This document shows positions 27,040 to 35,165 of a stretch of DNA of 41,238 nucleotides, in pieces (position 1 is the first letter of the stretch; each line of letters opens with the position of its first letter). The translations under genes were made by a program, and so were the position numbers. The notes under the pieces are model-generated. The model searched no databases. It had not been told where the DNA came from and was given only the letters and a program-made list of their open reading frames with translations. Source of the DNA: Aquibium sp. ELW1220 (GTDB lineage: Bacteria; Pseudomonadota; Alphaproteobacteria; Rhizobiales; Rhizobiaceae); the NCBI RefSeq assembly GCF_030398385.1, contig NZ_JAOAOQ010000048.1:1-41238 (forward strand). Reading direction: 5' to 3'.

Positions 27040-27342
27040 TCACTGTGCGGGCTTGACCCCGCCGGTTGTGATGGAATCGCTTTCGACGGGCTCGTCTTCG
27101 AGCATCTGGTAGGCCATGCGGGCGCTCTCGCGCGCCCTGACGCCGATGGTGGCCAGGGCGGCGCGGCCGGTCTCGCAGACCTGCGGTTCGCGCTCGCACA
27201 TGCCGCTGACGTCGCCGATCGCATCGCGCGCCGCCACCAGCGCCGCAAGCGGGCTGACCGTATCGGTACCCTCTTCCGGCGCGATCGGCAGGAACAGGAG
27301 AACCAGTGAAAACCAGAAGCTCGTCCGGATCAGGAAACCCAT
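27040..27342 (-). CDS. DUF5330 protein, membrane-anchored or secreted
   Basis: The product has 100 residues. It begins with an uncleaved-type signal or anchor, MGFLIRTSFWFSLVLLFLPI, followed by a small periplasmic domain with ARDAIGDVSGMCEREPQVCETGRAALATIGV (two halves), including two cysteines in the C-x(5)-C pattern typical of DUF5330. The tail is acidic. The start at 27342 is preferred over an ATG 6 codons upstream because the hydrophobic segment follows at once. The family is small and alphaproteobacterial; function is unknown. The gene lies between sufE and the kinase gene, transcribed towards sufE. Confidence 0.8.
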   Translation of the reverse strand: MGFLIRTSFWFSLVLLFLPIAPEEGTDTVSPLAALVAARDAIGDVSGMCEREPQVCETGRAALATIGVRARESARMAYQMLEDEPVESDSITTGGVKPAQ

Positions 27343-27458
27343 CGCCTCACGTCCCGTCATTCCCTGGCCCGCACCGTCAGGCCGCAGGCTCTTCCTGCCT
27401 TCCTATATCGCACGCCCCAACGTCCGATTGCAGCGCGCGGCGAAGTTTTCCTCAAATT

Positions 27459-27513
27459 GAATGCAAATCCGAGCGATCGGGCAGTGCTTTCCATTCGATG
27501 CAAATCCGCGGCA
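27459..27513 (+). promoter_or_regulatory. Two direct copies of an ATGCAAATCCG box upstream of the kinase gene
   Basis: ATGCAAATCCG occurs at 27461-27471 and 27499-27509, 38 bp apart, the second inside the 17-bp motif TTTCCATTCGATGCAAA (27488-27504) shared with the sufE upstream region. The surrounding 384-bp gap (27343-27726) holds no gene; it also contains the TTAACCAT site at 27622. Confidence 0.45.
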
Positions 27514-27621
27514 TCGCGTGAACCGCGTCTTTACCAGCCATCCTGCTGGAATTGCAGGAAAACCACTCCCTGCGGCCGCCCGGCGCGGACCCGTTTCGCC
27601 TCGGCCCGCGGATACCGTTCG

Positions 27622-27629
27622 TTAACCAT
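27622..27629 (+). promoter_or_regulatory. Possible CtrA half-site
   Basis: TTAACCAT matches the known alternative CtrA recognition half-site. It lies about 100 bp before the likely start of a PdhS/DivJ-like histidine kinase gene. A single 8-bp match is weak evidence alone. Confidence 0.35.
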
Positions 27630-27726
27630 CAACCGAAGCTTGCGGAGGCGGGTTGGAGCCGTGGCCGTTTTCCACCGTTTCCGGAGCCTCGGTCACGCCC
27701 TGCCTTATTCATTCATTAAACCGGGA

Positions 27727-29574
27727 ATGCGAGGTTCTGGGGGAACGAAGATCCGTCGAACGGACGTCAGTGAGCGCGTGGTGTTGAGTAAGCTTCCGAC
27801 AGGAACGAGCGAAGGGTATTCGCGGCTTGGACAGGCCTGCGCCCGGCTCGTGCATCCGTCGATCGCCGATGCCGGCGAGCGCGAGCGGCAGCGGCGCCTG
27901 GTTGCGGTCGCTCTCGCGGGACCCATCCTCATGGGCGGCGCCTTCGCGCAGGTGCTGTTTCCCGGCACCGATCTCGCCGTCGCGCTCGCCGCCATCTGCA
28001 TCGTCTTCGTCGTCGGCTGGACGGCCGCTGTCACCGTCGCCCAGACCGGATCGCGCGCCATCGCCGCGCCGCTGCTGCTTGCCTGCGCCACCGCGCCGGT
28101 GGCCATGACCATCCATCTCGCCGGTGGCGTCGCCTCGCCGCTCTTCCTCGCCTGGCTGCCGCTGGTTCTCGAGCCGTGGTTTGCGCTGCGCAGCCGTGCA
28201 GCGCTGCGTGCCGGGCTCGCCGCCATGGCCGCCGCGGTGACCGGCGCGGTCGTGCTGTCGCTGCTTCTTCCCGAAACCGTCCAGCCCGCGACCGGCGCGC
28301 ACTGGCTGCTGCCGATCGCCTACGGCATGACGCTGTGGCTGCGCCGCGCGGCCTTCTCGGCCGACGTCGAGGCCGTGCCTGCCGAAGCGCCGCTGGCGTC
28401 CGTCGAGACGCTGATGCCGGCGGTGACGCTGCGGCTGGCGCGCGGCGGCGAGGTCGTCGACTGCACCGACAGCGCCCGGTCGCTGCTCCGGCTCGAGCCC
28501 GAATTCCTGTTCGGCTCCGGCCTCATGGATCGCATCCACGTCTCCGACCGGATCGCCTGGTTGACGGCGCTGGCCGACCTGCGCGACGGCGTCGAGCATC
28601 GCCACGTCGAACTGCGGCTGCGCCTGCCTGCCGACGGTCAGCGCCGCGACGGCGGCTACCGCGCCTTCGCGCTCGACCTGATGGGGCAGGGCGCTGCCGA
28701 TGCCGGCTTCGTGGCGATCCTGCGCGACAATGCAGAACTGGCCGGCCTGCGCGAGGCGCTGGCGGAAGCCAACCGCCGCGCCGAACTGGGCAAGGCGCGC
28801 TTCCTCGCCACGGTCAGCCACGAACTGCGCACCCCGCTGAACGCCATCATCGGCTTCTCCGACATGCTGGAGAGCGGCATGGCCGGTCCGCTGGCCAACG
28901 ACCGGCAGCGCGACTATGTCGGGCTGGTGCGCGAATCGGGCGAGCATCTGCTGGCGATCGTCAACTCGATCCTCGACGTGGCGCGCATCGAGTCCGGCAC
29001 CTATCCGATCCTGCCTGAGAACTTCCGCTTCGCCGACGCGGTCGAGACCTCGCTGTCGATGGTCTCCTGCCAGGCCAAGGCCAAGGGCGTGACGCTGGAG
29101 CGGGTGCTCGACGCGGCGTCCGGCGACCTTTTCGCCGACCGGCGCGCCATCCAGCAGATCCTGATCAACCTCCTGTCCAATGCCGTGAAGTTCACGCCGC
29201 AGGGCGGCCGCGTGACCGTGACCGCCACCCGGGACCCGCGCCGCGTGACGCTGTCGGTCGCCGATACCGGCATCGGCATCAGCGCCGAAGACCTCTCCCG
29301 CATCGGCCGCCCCTTCGTGCAGGTTCTCAACGACTACACCCGGCAGTACGAGGGCACCGGCCTCGGCCTGTCGCTGGTCAAGGGCCTCGTCGAGCTGCAG
29401 GACGGCTCGTTGACCATCGACAGCGCGCCGGGCGAGGGGACGCTCGTCACCGTCACGCTGCCGATCCGCACGCCGCCGAGACATCAGGACCTGTTCGATG
29501 CCGAAATCGTCGCCATCCCGCCAGCCGCAAAGCCGAGGACGTCAGCCGATGAAGCGATCCGGCAATCAGCGTGA
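27727..29574 (+). CDS. Membrane sensor histidine kinase, PdhS/DivJ/PleC-like
   Basis: The product has about 615 residues if it starts at the ATG at 27727. GTG 27778/27781 or TTG 27784 (reading LSKLPTGTSEGYSRL) are also possible and may be the real start. Six hydrophobic helices (about residues 60-215) form the membrane part. A PAS-like region follows (EVVDCTDSARSLLRLEPEFL). The HisKA block FLATVSHELRTPLNAIIGFSDML holds the phospho-accepting His (about residue 365), and the ATPase domain has NLLSNAVKF (N box), DTGIGIS (G1) and GTGLGLSLVKGLV (G2). The HisKA sequence resembles the DivK/CtrA-pathway kinases of alphaproteobacteria. The 3' end overlaps the next gene by 26 bp. Confidence 0.88.
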   Translation: MRGSGGTKIRRTDVSERVVLSKLPTGTSEGYSRLGQACARLVHPSIADAGERERQRRLVAVALAGPILMGGAFAQVLFPGTDLAVALAAICIVFVVGWTAAVTVAQTGSRAIAAPLLLACATAPVAMTIHLAGGVASPLFLAWLPLVLEPWFALRSRAALRAGLAAMAAAVTGAVVLSLLLPETVQPATGAHWLLPIAYGMTLWLRRAAFSADVEAVPAEAPLASVETLMPAVTLRLARGGEVVDCTDSARSLLRLEPEFLFGSGLMDRIHVSDRIAWLTALADLRDGVEHRHVELRLRLPADGQRRDGGYRAFALDLMGQGAADAGFVAILRDNAELAGLREALAEANRRAELGKARFLATVSHELRTPLNAIIGFSDMLESGMAGPLANDRQRDYVGLVRESGEHLLAIVNSILDVARIESGTYPILPENFRFADAVETSLSMVSCQAKAKGVTLERVLDAASGDLFADRRAIQQILINLLSNAVKFTPQGGRVTVTATRDPRRVTLSVADTGIGISAEDLSRIGRPFVQVLNDYTRQYEGTGLGLSLVKGLVELQDGSLTIDSAPGEGTLVTVTLPIRTPPRHQDLFDAEIVAIPPAAKPRTSADEAIRQSA

Positions 29575-30448
29575 ACCGTCTCCGATCGCCGGCCTGATCG
29601 GTGGCGCCGCCGCGGCATCCGGCGCGGCGATCGCGGAGAATCCGGTCCTCGTCGGCTCCTCCACCGCCTTCCTGGTGGTGCTGTTCTACGTTTCGGCCAA
29701 TGCGCTGTGGAACCAGCCCTACCGCCACCCCGGCCCGCTGATGGAGACCCGCTTCGTCGTCGAGCGCCCGGCCACAATGCCGGCGCCGCTGCCGGTCGCA
29801 CGCCCCGAACCGGTGATGCAGCCGCCCTCGGCGGAAGTGACGAACTCGGTTCCGCCGGTGCAGGAACAGCCCGCGGCGGCCCCCGCAGCACCTTCTCCGG
29901 TGCAGGAGCGCACCATGCGCGTCCAGATCGCGCTGGAGGGCCTCGGCCTCTACCGCGGCACCGTGGACGGGCTGATGGGTCCGCAGACCCGCGCCGCCAT
30001 CGCCGGCTACCAGAAGACGCTGGGCATGGAGGGAACGGGCGAGATCGACGACCGGCTGCTCGACGCGCTGGGCATCGGCGGCGACCGCGCACCGCATCGC
30101 GCCGCACCCGAAGCGCAAGCGCCCGCGCCTGCGCCGGCCGCCACCGTGCCGGAGCAGGCCTATGCCGCCGTTCCGGTCGCCGCGCCGCTGCCGCGTCCGC
30201 GCGATGCGGCCGCCGCGACCGAGATGCTGCAGGAGGTGCGCGCAGCCGCCGCCGTCCAGACCGACGTGGTGCGGGTGCAGGCCGGCCTGCGCGCCTTCGG
30301 CAACGAAGGGATCGAGATCGACGGGGTGATGGGCGAGAAGACCCGCGCCGCCATCCGCGAGTTCCAGTCGCTGTTCCGCCTGCCGGTGACCGGCGAGCCG
30401 GACGACCGGCTTCTGGCAAAGATGCAGGAAATCGGCCTGACGAACTGA
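29549..30448 (+). CDS. Peptidoglycan-binding protein with two PG_binding_1 domains
   Basis: The product has 299 residues. A single membrane segment lies near residues 33-52 (NPVLVGSSTAFLVVLFYVSA), so the bulk is periplasmic. It has two PG_binding_1 repeats joined by Pro/Ala-rich linkers: MRVQIALEGLGLYRGTVDGL with MGPQTRAAIAGYQ, and VRVQAGLRAFGNEGIEIDGV with MGEKTRAAIREFQSLFRLP. The GAGGAC before ATG 29549 supports this start over one 17 codons earlier. It overlaps the kinase gene by 26 bp, so a membrane kinase and a wall-binding protein are co-expressed; a wall-sensing partnership is an inference. Confidence 0.88.
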   Translation: MKRSGNQREPSPIAGLIGGAAAASGAAIAENPVLVGSSTAFLVVLFYVSANALWNQPYRHPGPLMETRFVVERPATMPAPLPVARPEPVMQPPSAEVTNSVPPVQEQPAAAPAAPSPVQERTMRVQIALEGLGLYRGTVDGLMGPQTRAAIAGYQKTLGMEGTGEIDDRLLDALGIGGDRAPHRAAPEAQAPAPAPAATVPEQAYAAVPVAAPLPRPRDAAAATEMLQEVRAAAAVQTDVVRVQAGLRAFGNEGIEIDGVMGEKTRAAIREFQSLFRLPVTGEPDDRLLAKMQEIGLTN

Positions 30449-30702
30449 AGGCATGAGCCCCGCCGGCCGCAGGAGCGGATCGGCGCGGTCGGCGAAGCAT
30501 TCGCGGATTTGCAGGCGGCCCTCTCGTGACGGGAGACAGGCCGCAGGAAGTGCAGCCGCGGTCGAAAGACCTGTCGCCCCGACATAATTCCAGCGGAATT
30601 GCCGCCATTTCTTGCCCGCGGCCGGCCTGTACCGGCAGGTTGACAGGAAGCGCGCGGCCGACGTCTATTCGACGCCATTCGCGTCGGGAGCGAAGTCATC
30701 TC

Positions 30703-33700
30703 ATGCTGCGCATGCTTGTACCTCTGCTGGCGATATTCGCCGTCCTGGCCCAGGTCCCTGCCCAGGCGCAGTCCAGCGCCTGCCGGATGCCGTCGGCCGA
30801 TACACCGCCGTTCGAGATCCTCACCGACACGCCGACCAGCGGCGCGCCGCTGACCATTGCCTGGTCCGATCCCTGGGCTGCGCCCGATGCGTGCCCCGGC
30901 GCGCGCTATCTGGTGCTTTCGATGCCGCGCGAGGTGCGGTTCGAGGGCAGCGGCTTCCTGGCGCAGGAGCCGGGCGCTCCGGCACCTTTCGGGCTCGACT
31001 TCGCCGCCGACCGCATGCGCGTCTTCATCCCGCTGCACGATGCCGACCACGGAGCGGGAAAGCTCGACATCCTGCCCTACATGACGGGTGGCTTCACCCT
31101 CGACTGGGCGCTCGCCTATGTTCCCGTGTTCCTGAAATGGGCCGGCGAGCCGACGATCGCCGCCGGCGATCCGCTGGTGCTGGAGCTTGCGGCCGGGCGC
31201 CCGCGCATCATCGTCCAGGACCCGTTCGACGTCGAGGAGCCGAAGGAGACCATCCTGTCGAACGACGGGCGGTTTCTGCTCGAGGTGCGGGCCGAATCGT
31301 TTCGCGTGCTGAACGCGCAGACCGGCGCGCTCGTCCATGCGGGGCCGGGCTTCGAGCCGAACTTCTCGCCCGGCTCGCGCTACGTCCATGCGGTCGGCCC
31401 GACGATCGAGCTGGAGGAGGGAGTTTCGCATCTGCGCAGCGACCTCATCGTCGTCGATCTCTATGCCGAGCGCCCGGTGCTCGAACTCGACGGCGGCGGC
31501 GGATCGCGCAGCGGCTTCGTCCACGCGCTGCACTGGGCCTGGAACGACAGCCTGCTGTTCGTCGGCCATGTCGGTGCGGGCGCGGTGACCTTCAAGCAGA
31601 TGCTGCACGACGACCGCGAGCCCTTCGCCAATGCCCATGGCTGCGGCGCCTGCACCTTCCAGAACGGCGGCGTCGCGGAACTGCGGGCGGCCGACGGTGC
31701 CATGAAGCTCGGCCACGGCCCGACCGGCGACACATACGACCTCGTCGACCTCGTCGATCCCTCCCGGCATCAGCGCTATGATTTCGACGCCGACGGCCCG
31801 CCCGCGGTGCCGGGCTTCGGGCTCGACGGTGCGGCGCTGGTCGAGACGCTGGACCTCGCGGCGTCGGAAGCCCGCAGCTGGGTGCTGTTCAATCCTGAAG
31901 ACGACGAGCCGCGCGAGGTGGTCGCCAGCCACCGCATCCAGGACCGGGCGGGATCGGGTCCGACCCTGGCGCTGGTCGACGACGGCAGCGGCCTGACCCG
32001 CGGCGCCATGGCGCTGTCGAAGACCGTCGGCATCGGCGCGCAGCGCCGCGCGCTGGTGCGTCTGGCCGAATTCGGCGTGGTGCTGCGCCAGCCGCCGCGG
32101 CTGGTGCCGGCGCTGACGGACGAGCAGTACGACGCGCTGGACCTGCCGGAAGACGATCCGTCCTGGGACGAGCTGGACTATTACGACGAGGACGGCGAGC
32201 CCATCATGGAAAACCTGCGGGCGCTCGCCGCCCGGCCGCAGAACTGCTGGGCGGCCATGCCCGCCATGGTGGCGCGCCGGCTGACGCTGGACGAGGCGCG
32301 CACGCTCTGCGCCCGCGAGGCGACCGCGCTGCTGGAGGAGCGGCTCGACAACTGCATCGACACCGAGGCCTATGTCTGGACGCTGGCCGCTGCCGACGGC
32401 GTGTCGATCGTCTACCAGCGCGTCTGCCGCCTGGGCTCCTCGTCGGCGGCCTACGGGCTGGTCACGTTCCTGCGCCACGACCGCGACGGACAGCGTGCCG
32501 AACTCCTGTCGGGGCATCCGTACCTGTTCCTCACCGACGACGCCTTCGACGACGAGGCGGGCGACGCCGAGCCGGCGTTGAAGGGCAGCCTGCCGCTCTT
32601 TGCCGAGGCGCCGCTCATCGTCCAGGCGCTTGCGTCCAACCGGCTGGCGATCGCCGGCCGCGACCGGCGCATCCTCGTTGTTGATCCCGCGACGATGGAC
32701 GTGGTCACCACCATCCGCTCGCCCTCCTCGGCCGAGGACATCGACCTGATCGGCCTGCTCGAGGATGGCGCGCACGTGCTGCAGCTCGACCGCGACGGCC
32801 GCTTCTACGTCTATGCGCTCGCCGACGGCGCGCAGACGCTGTCGGGCCTCTATGTCGACGACGAGCTGGTGGTGATGGATCCCGACCTGCGCTACCAGGC
32901 GACGCCCGAGGGCGCACGCTACGTCCAGGTCAAGTTTCCCGGCGACCCGGTGCTCTATTCTTTGCAGAACCTGGCCGCGCCGCTGCAGACCGACCGCCTG
33001 GTCGAGGCGCGTCTCGGGCGGCGGGCAGCCCTCGCAGCGCCGCCGGCCATCGGCCGGCCGCCGCAGGTGGAACTGGTGTCGCAGGAGGGAAGCCGCGCCC
33101 GCCTGCGCCTCTCTGCCGCGGGCGGGCTCGCCGGCCTGTCCGTCTTCCGCGACGGCATGCGGATCGCGCAGACGCCGCTCTCGGGCGACCGCGCCGAACT
33201 GGACGTCGACCTGCCGGCGCTGCCCGAGACGCGCTGGTTCGCCCTTCAGGCAAGCGACCGCCAGGGCCTCTCCAGCCGGACCGTGACACTGCCGCGCGCA
33301 GCCGCCTCGGCCAGCCCGGCAACGACCCCGGCAGCCGGCCCGGCGACCGGGCGCCTGTTCGTGCTTGCGGTCGGCACCGACCGCTTCGACGATCCCGGCA
33401 TCTCGCCGCTCCGCTTCGCCGTGGCCGACGCGCAGGCCTTCGCCGCGGCGTTCGACAAGCCCGGCCGCTATGGCGACGTCGCGGTCGAGGTGCTGGCCGA
33501 CGATCCCGACCTGGCGACCGCGCTGGCTGCGCGGCTCGATGCCGTCGCCGCGCGGATGCAGCCGCAGGACACGCTGTTCCTGCACATCGCCGGCCACGGC
33601 CTGACCGACGAGACCGGCCGGCTGTACCTCGCGCACCGGACAACGCGCGTCGCCGACCTGGCGGCGACCGCGCTGTCCTTCGACGCGCTCGCCGACCGGC

Positions 33701-34062
33701 TGGCGGCGCTGCCCGGCCGCGTCATGGTGTTCCTCGACGCCTGCCATTCGGGTGCGGCCGGCGCTCCGAGCAACGACGACGCCGTGGACGCGCTGCTGCG
33801 CAAGGACCGGCCGATCGCCGTGCTCGCCGCCTCGAAGGGCCGCCAGTTCAGCTACGAAAGTGCGGTCCTGCGCGGCGGTGCCTTCACCGGCGCCGTGGTC
33901 GCCGCTCTTGCCCGCCCCGACAGCGACCTCGACGGCAACGGCGTCGTCGAACTGGACGAGCTCTATGCGCAGGTGAAGGCCGACGTGGTGCGGGCGACCG
34001 ACGCCAAGCAGACGCCCTGGATCGCCCAGTCGGGCTTCGTGGGGCCGGTGCCGCTGTATTGA
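30703..34062 (+). CDS. Secreted caspase-like (peptidase C14) protein with beta-propeller-like region
   Basis: The 1119-residue protein has a Sec signal (MLRMLVPLLAIFAVLAQVPAQA). The following 850 residues are beta-rich, with repeated strand patterns such as DGRFLLEVRAESFRVLNAQT and GRFYVYALADGAQTLSGLYV that suggest a WD40/YVTN-like propeller. The caspase domain starts near residue 883 (GRLFVLAVGTDRFDDPGISPL). The catalytic dyad is His965 in FLHIAGHGL and Cys1014 in VFLDACHSGAA. DLDGNGVVELDE at 1075-1086 fits an EF-hand calcium loop. The domain end (ELYAQVKADVVRATDAKQTPW) matches bacterial C14 proteins. GGGAGCGAAG precedes the ATG at 30703. It appears monocistronic. Substrate and role are unknown; secretion to the periplasm is unusual for effector caspases. 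Confidence 0.88.
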   Translation: MLRMLVPLLAIFAVLAQVPAQAQSSACRMPSADTPPFEILTDTPTSGAPLTIAWSDPWAAPDACPGARYLVLSMPREVRFEGSGFLAQEPGAPAPFGLDFAADRMRVFIPLHDADHGAGKLDILPYMTGGFTLDWALAYVPVFLKWAGEPTIAAGDPLVLELAAGRPRIIVQDPFDVEEPKETILSNDGRFLLEVRAESFRVLNAQTGALVHAGPGFEPNFSPGSRYVHAVGPTIELEEGVSHLRSDLIVVDLYAERPVLELDGGGGSRSGFVHALHWAWNDSLLFVGHVGAGAVTFKQMLHDDREPFANAHGCGACTFQNGGVAELRAADGAMKLGHGPTGDTYDLVDLVDPSRHQRYDFDADGPPAVPGFGLDGAALVETLDLAASEARSWVLFNPEDDEPREVVASHRIQDRAGSGPTLALVDDGSGLTRGAMALSKTVGIGAQRRALVRLAEFGVVLRQPPRLVPALTDEQYDALDLPEDDPSWDELDYYDEDGEPIMENLRALAARPQNCWAAMPAMVARRLTLDEARTLCAREATALLEERLDNCIDTEAYVWTLAAADGVSIVYQRVCRLGSSSAAYGLVTFLRHDRDGQRAELLSGHPYLFLTDDAFDDEAGDAEPALKGSLPLFAEAPLIVQALASNRLAIAGRDRRILVVDPATMDVVTTIRSPSSAEDIDLIGLLEDGAHVLQLDRDGRFYVYALADGAQTLSGLYVDDELVVMDPDLRYQATPEGARYVQVKFPGDPVLYSLQNLAAPLQTDRLVEARLGRRAALAAPPAIGRPPQVELVSQEGSRARLRLSAAGGLAGLSVFRDGMRIAQTPLSGDRAELDVDLPALPETRWFALQASDRQGLSSRTVTLPRAAASASPATTPAAGPATGRLFVLAVGTDRFDDPGISPLRFAVADAQAFAAAFDKPGRYGDVAVEVLADDPDLATALAARLDAVAARMQPQDTLFLHIAGHGLTDETGRLYLAHRTTRVADLAATALSFDALADRLAALPGRVMVFLDACHSGAAGAPSNDDAVDALLRKDRPIAVLAASKGRQFSYESAVLRGGAFTGAVVAALARPDSDLDGNGVVELDELYAQVKADVVRATDAKQTPWIAQSGFVGPVPLY

Positions 34063-34119
34063 GGGGAAGGCGGGGCGGCGCTGCTGCCTTGTCGTACCGC
34101 AGCGCGGCACGTGGAGATG

Positions 34120-34144
34120 GATGATGCGCCTTCGGTGCGTCATC
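34120..34144. terminator. Hairpin between convergent genes
   Basis: GATGATGCGCC and GGTGCGTCATC form an 11-bp stem with two G-U pairs and a TTC loop. No T-run follows. It lies between the stops of the caspase-like gene and the yafQ-like gene. Confidence 0.35.
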
Positions 34145-34177
34145 AGGCAGAGCGAGCCGCAAGCAGGACTTTTTGCG

Positions 34178-34456
34178 TCAGTCGAACAGCTCGGCGTGCG
34201 AGCCCAGCCGCGTCAGCGTCAGCGTTTCCGGCGTGGATTTGGCGTAGATCAGTACCAGATCGGGTCTGACATGGCAGTCCCGGAAGCCTGACCATGGGCC
34301 TGAGAGACCATGATCCCGCAAGCGCTCGGGGAGCGGCTCGTCCCTGAGAAGCAGTTCAATGACCGGGACGAGCATGTCGTCCAGTCGCGGATTTGACTTC
34401 TTCTCGCGCTTGAAGTCGCGCTTGAACTGGTTGGTCCGCTCGATCCTGCGCATCAT
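34178..34456 (-). CDS. yafQ: YafQ-type RelE-superfamily toxin
   Basis: This 92-residue toxin is predicted to be a ribosome-dependent mRNA endonuclease. MRRIERTNQFKRDFKREKKS at the N-terminus and then PLPERLRDHGLSGPWSGFRD and CHVRPDLVLIYAKS are typical of the YafQ branch. The HVRPDLVLIY segment and the C-terminal GSHAELFD, with its His and Phe, supply family catalytic positions. It is on the strand opposite to the dinJ-like gene, which begins about 250 bp away head-to-head, whereas normal loci have antitoxin then toxin on one strand. A short frame ending in an ATGA overlap with this start looks like an antitoxin C-terminus. Two adjacent ATGs are possible (34456, 34453). Confidence 0.88.
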   Translation of the reverse strand: MMRRIERTNQFKRDFKREKKSNPRLDDMLVPVIELLLRDEPLPERLRDHGLSGPWSGFRDCHVRPDLVLIYAKSTPETLTLTRLGSHAELFD

Positions 34457-34518
34457 CTTGCCTCCCCTTCGGTCGAAGGAGAGATTTCGACGATCGGTTT
34501 GTCATCGACGATATCAGT
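34453..34518 (-). pseudogene. Possible antitoxin C-terminal remnant
   Basis: On the minus strand 21 codons reading TDIVDDKPIVEISPSTEGEA plus Arg end in a TGA that overlaps the toxin's first ATG, exactly as an antitoxin would. A TAG directly precedes them (34521-34519) and there is no start codon, so the fragment is not expressed alone. It may be the remains of the toxin's original antitoxin gene. Confidence 0.35.
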
Positions 34519-34632
34519 CTATTTGAAGGATCTGTGTCAATCAGTCGGTCGCGCGGATTCGGGGGCGTCTGACTTCGGAGTGATTTCAGCTCTCGTAGTT
34601 CTTCTCTCTGGCAGAGGAGGCGGTTCAGGAGC

Positions 34633-34680
34633 TTGACCGAAGAGGCAGGACGCATCATATCCGGTGTAGCTACAATGTAG
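34633..34680 (+). promoter_or_regulatory. Promoter and palindromic operator of the dinJ-like gene
   Basis: TTGACC (34633-34638) and CATATC (34656-34661) are 17 bp apart, giving a start near 34668. Two overlapping palindromes, TGTAGCTACA (34665-34674) and CTACAATGTAG (34670-34680), cover this start. Antitoxins of this family repress their own promoter by binding such palindromes, so this is a likely operator. Confidence 0.5.
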
Positions 34681-34704
34681 CCCAAAACGAACGTGAGTGT
34701 GCCG

Positions 34705-34965
34705 ATGTCCGCTGCTGAAGTCGTCCGCGCCAGGATTGATCCGGACCTGAAGAGGGAAGCGACCGCCGTTCTCGCCGGCATGGGTCTGTCCGTTTCCGAT
34801 GCCATTCGCATGATGCTCGTGCGTGTCGCCGCCGAGGGAGCGCTTCCCTTCGAGGTCAAGACTCCCAACCGCGAGACGAAAGCGGCGATGCGCGCCACAG
34901 AAGAGGGCGACGTAAAGCGGTTCGACACGCTCGGCGACTTGCTGGCCGACCTCAACGACGACTGA
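34705..34965 (+). CDS. dinJ: RelB/DinJ-family antitoxin
   Basis: The product has 86 residues (90 if translation begins at the GTG at 34693). The N-terminal ribbon-helix-helix region is VVRARIDPDLKREATAVLAG followed by MGLSVSDAIRMMLVRVAAEG, matching DinJ. The C-terminal part RETKAAMRATEEGDVKRFDT and LGDLLADLN is the toxin-wrapping region. No toxin gene follows on this strand; the YafQ-like toxin lies upstream on the other strand. The operator-like palindromes at 34665-34680 suggest autoregulation. Whether the two divergent partners still neutralise each other is not known. Confidence 0.88.
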   Translation: MSAAEVVRARIDPDLKREATAVLAGMGLSVSDAIRMMLVRVAAEGALPFEVKTPNRETKAAMRATEEGDVKRFDTLGDLLADLNDD

Positions 34966-35098
34966 AGACCCGACCACGCGCATCGACTGATTTCGGGACG
35001 AACGCACGGCGGCTTCGAGCTTTGTGCAGCCAGAGCAGATGATCGGCGCGCTGCGAGGTCCTCCCGCGTCATGTTCGACGCGAACCACGCCATCGGGC

Positions 35099-35116
35099 CT
35101 GTCACAGTGTGGTAAC
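35099..35116 (+). promoter_or_regulatory. Possible PhoB box upstream of the ABC importer
   Basis: CTGTCAC, four bases, then TGGTAAC resembles the tandem 7-bp PhoB repeats (CTGTCAT-N4-CTGTCAT), with a good first half and a weak second half. It lies 50 bp before the start of the solute-binding protein gene. If real, it would point to phosphate-starvation control rather than iron control. Confidence 0.3.
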
Positions 35117-35165
35117 ACAGCTTCACTAGGCGGGGCCGAGTTTCCCCGGTTCCAAGGAGCACGCG

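Noticed and set aside
30160-34143. A 1327-codon minus-strand frame opposite the caspase-like gene
   Set aside because: It is an antisense shadow with no domain features; the plus-strand protein has signal peptide, catalytic dyad and ribosome-binding site.
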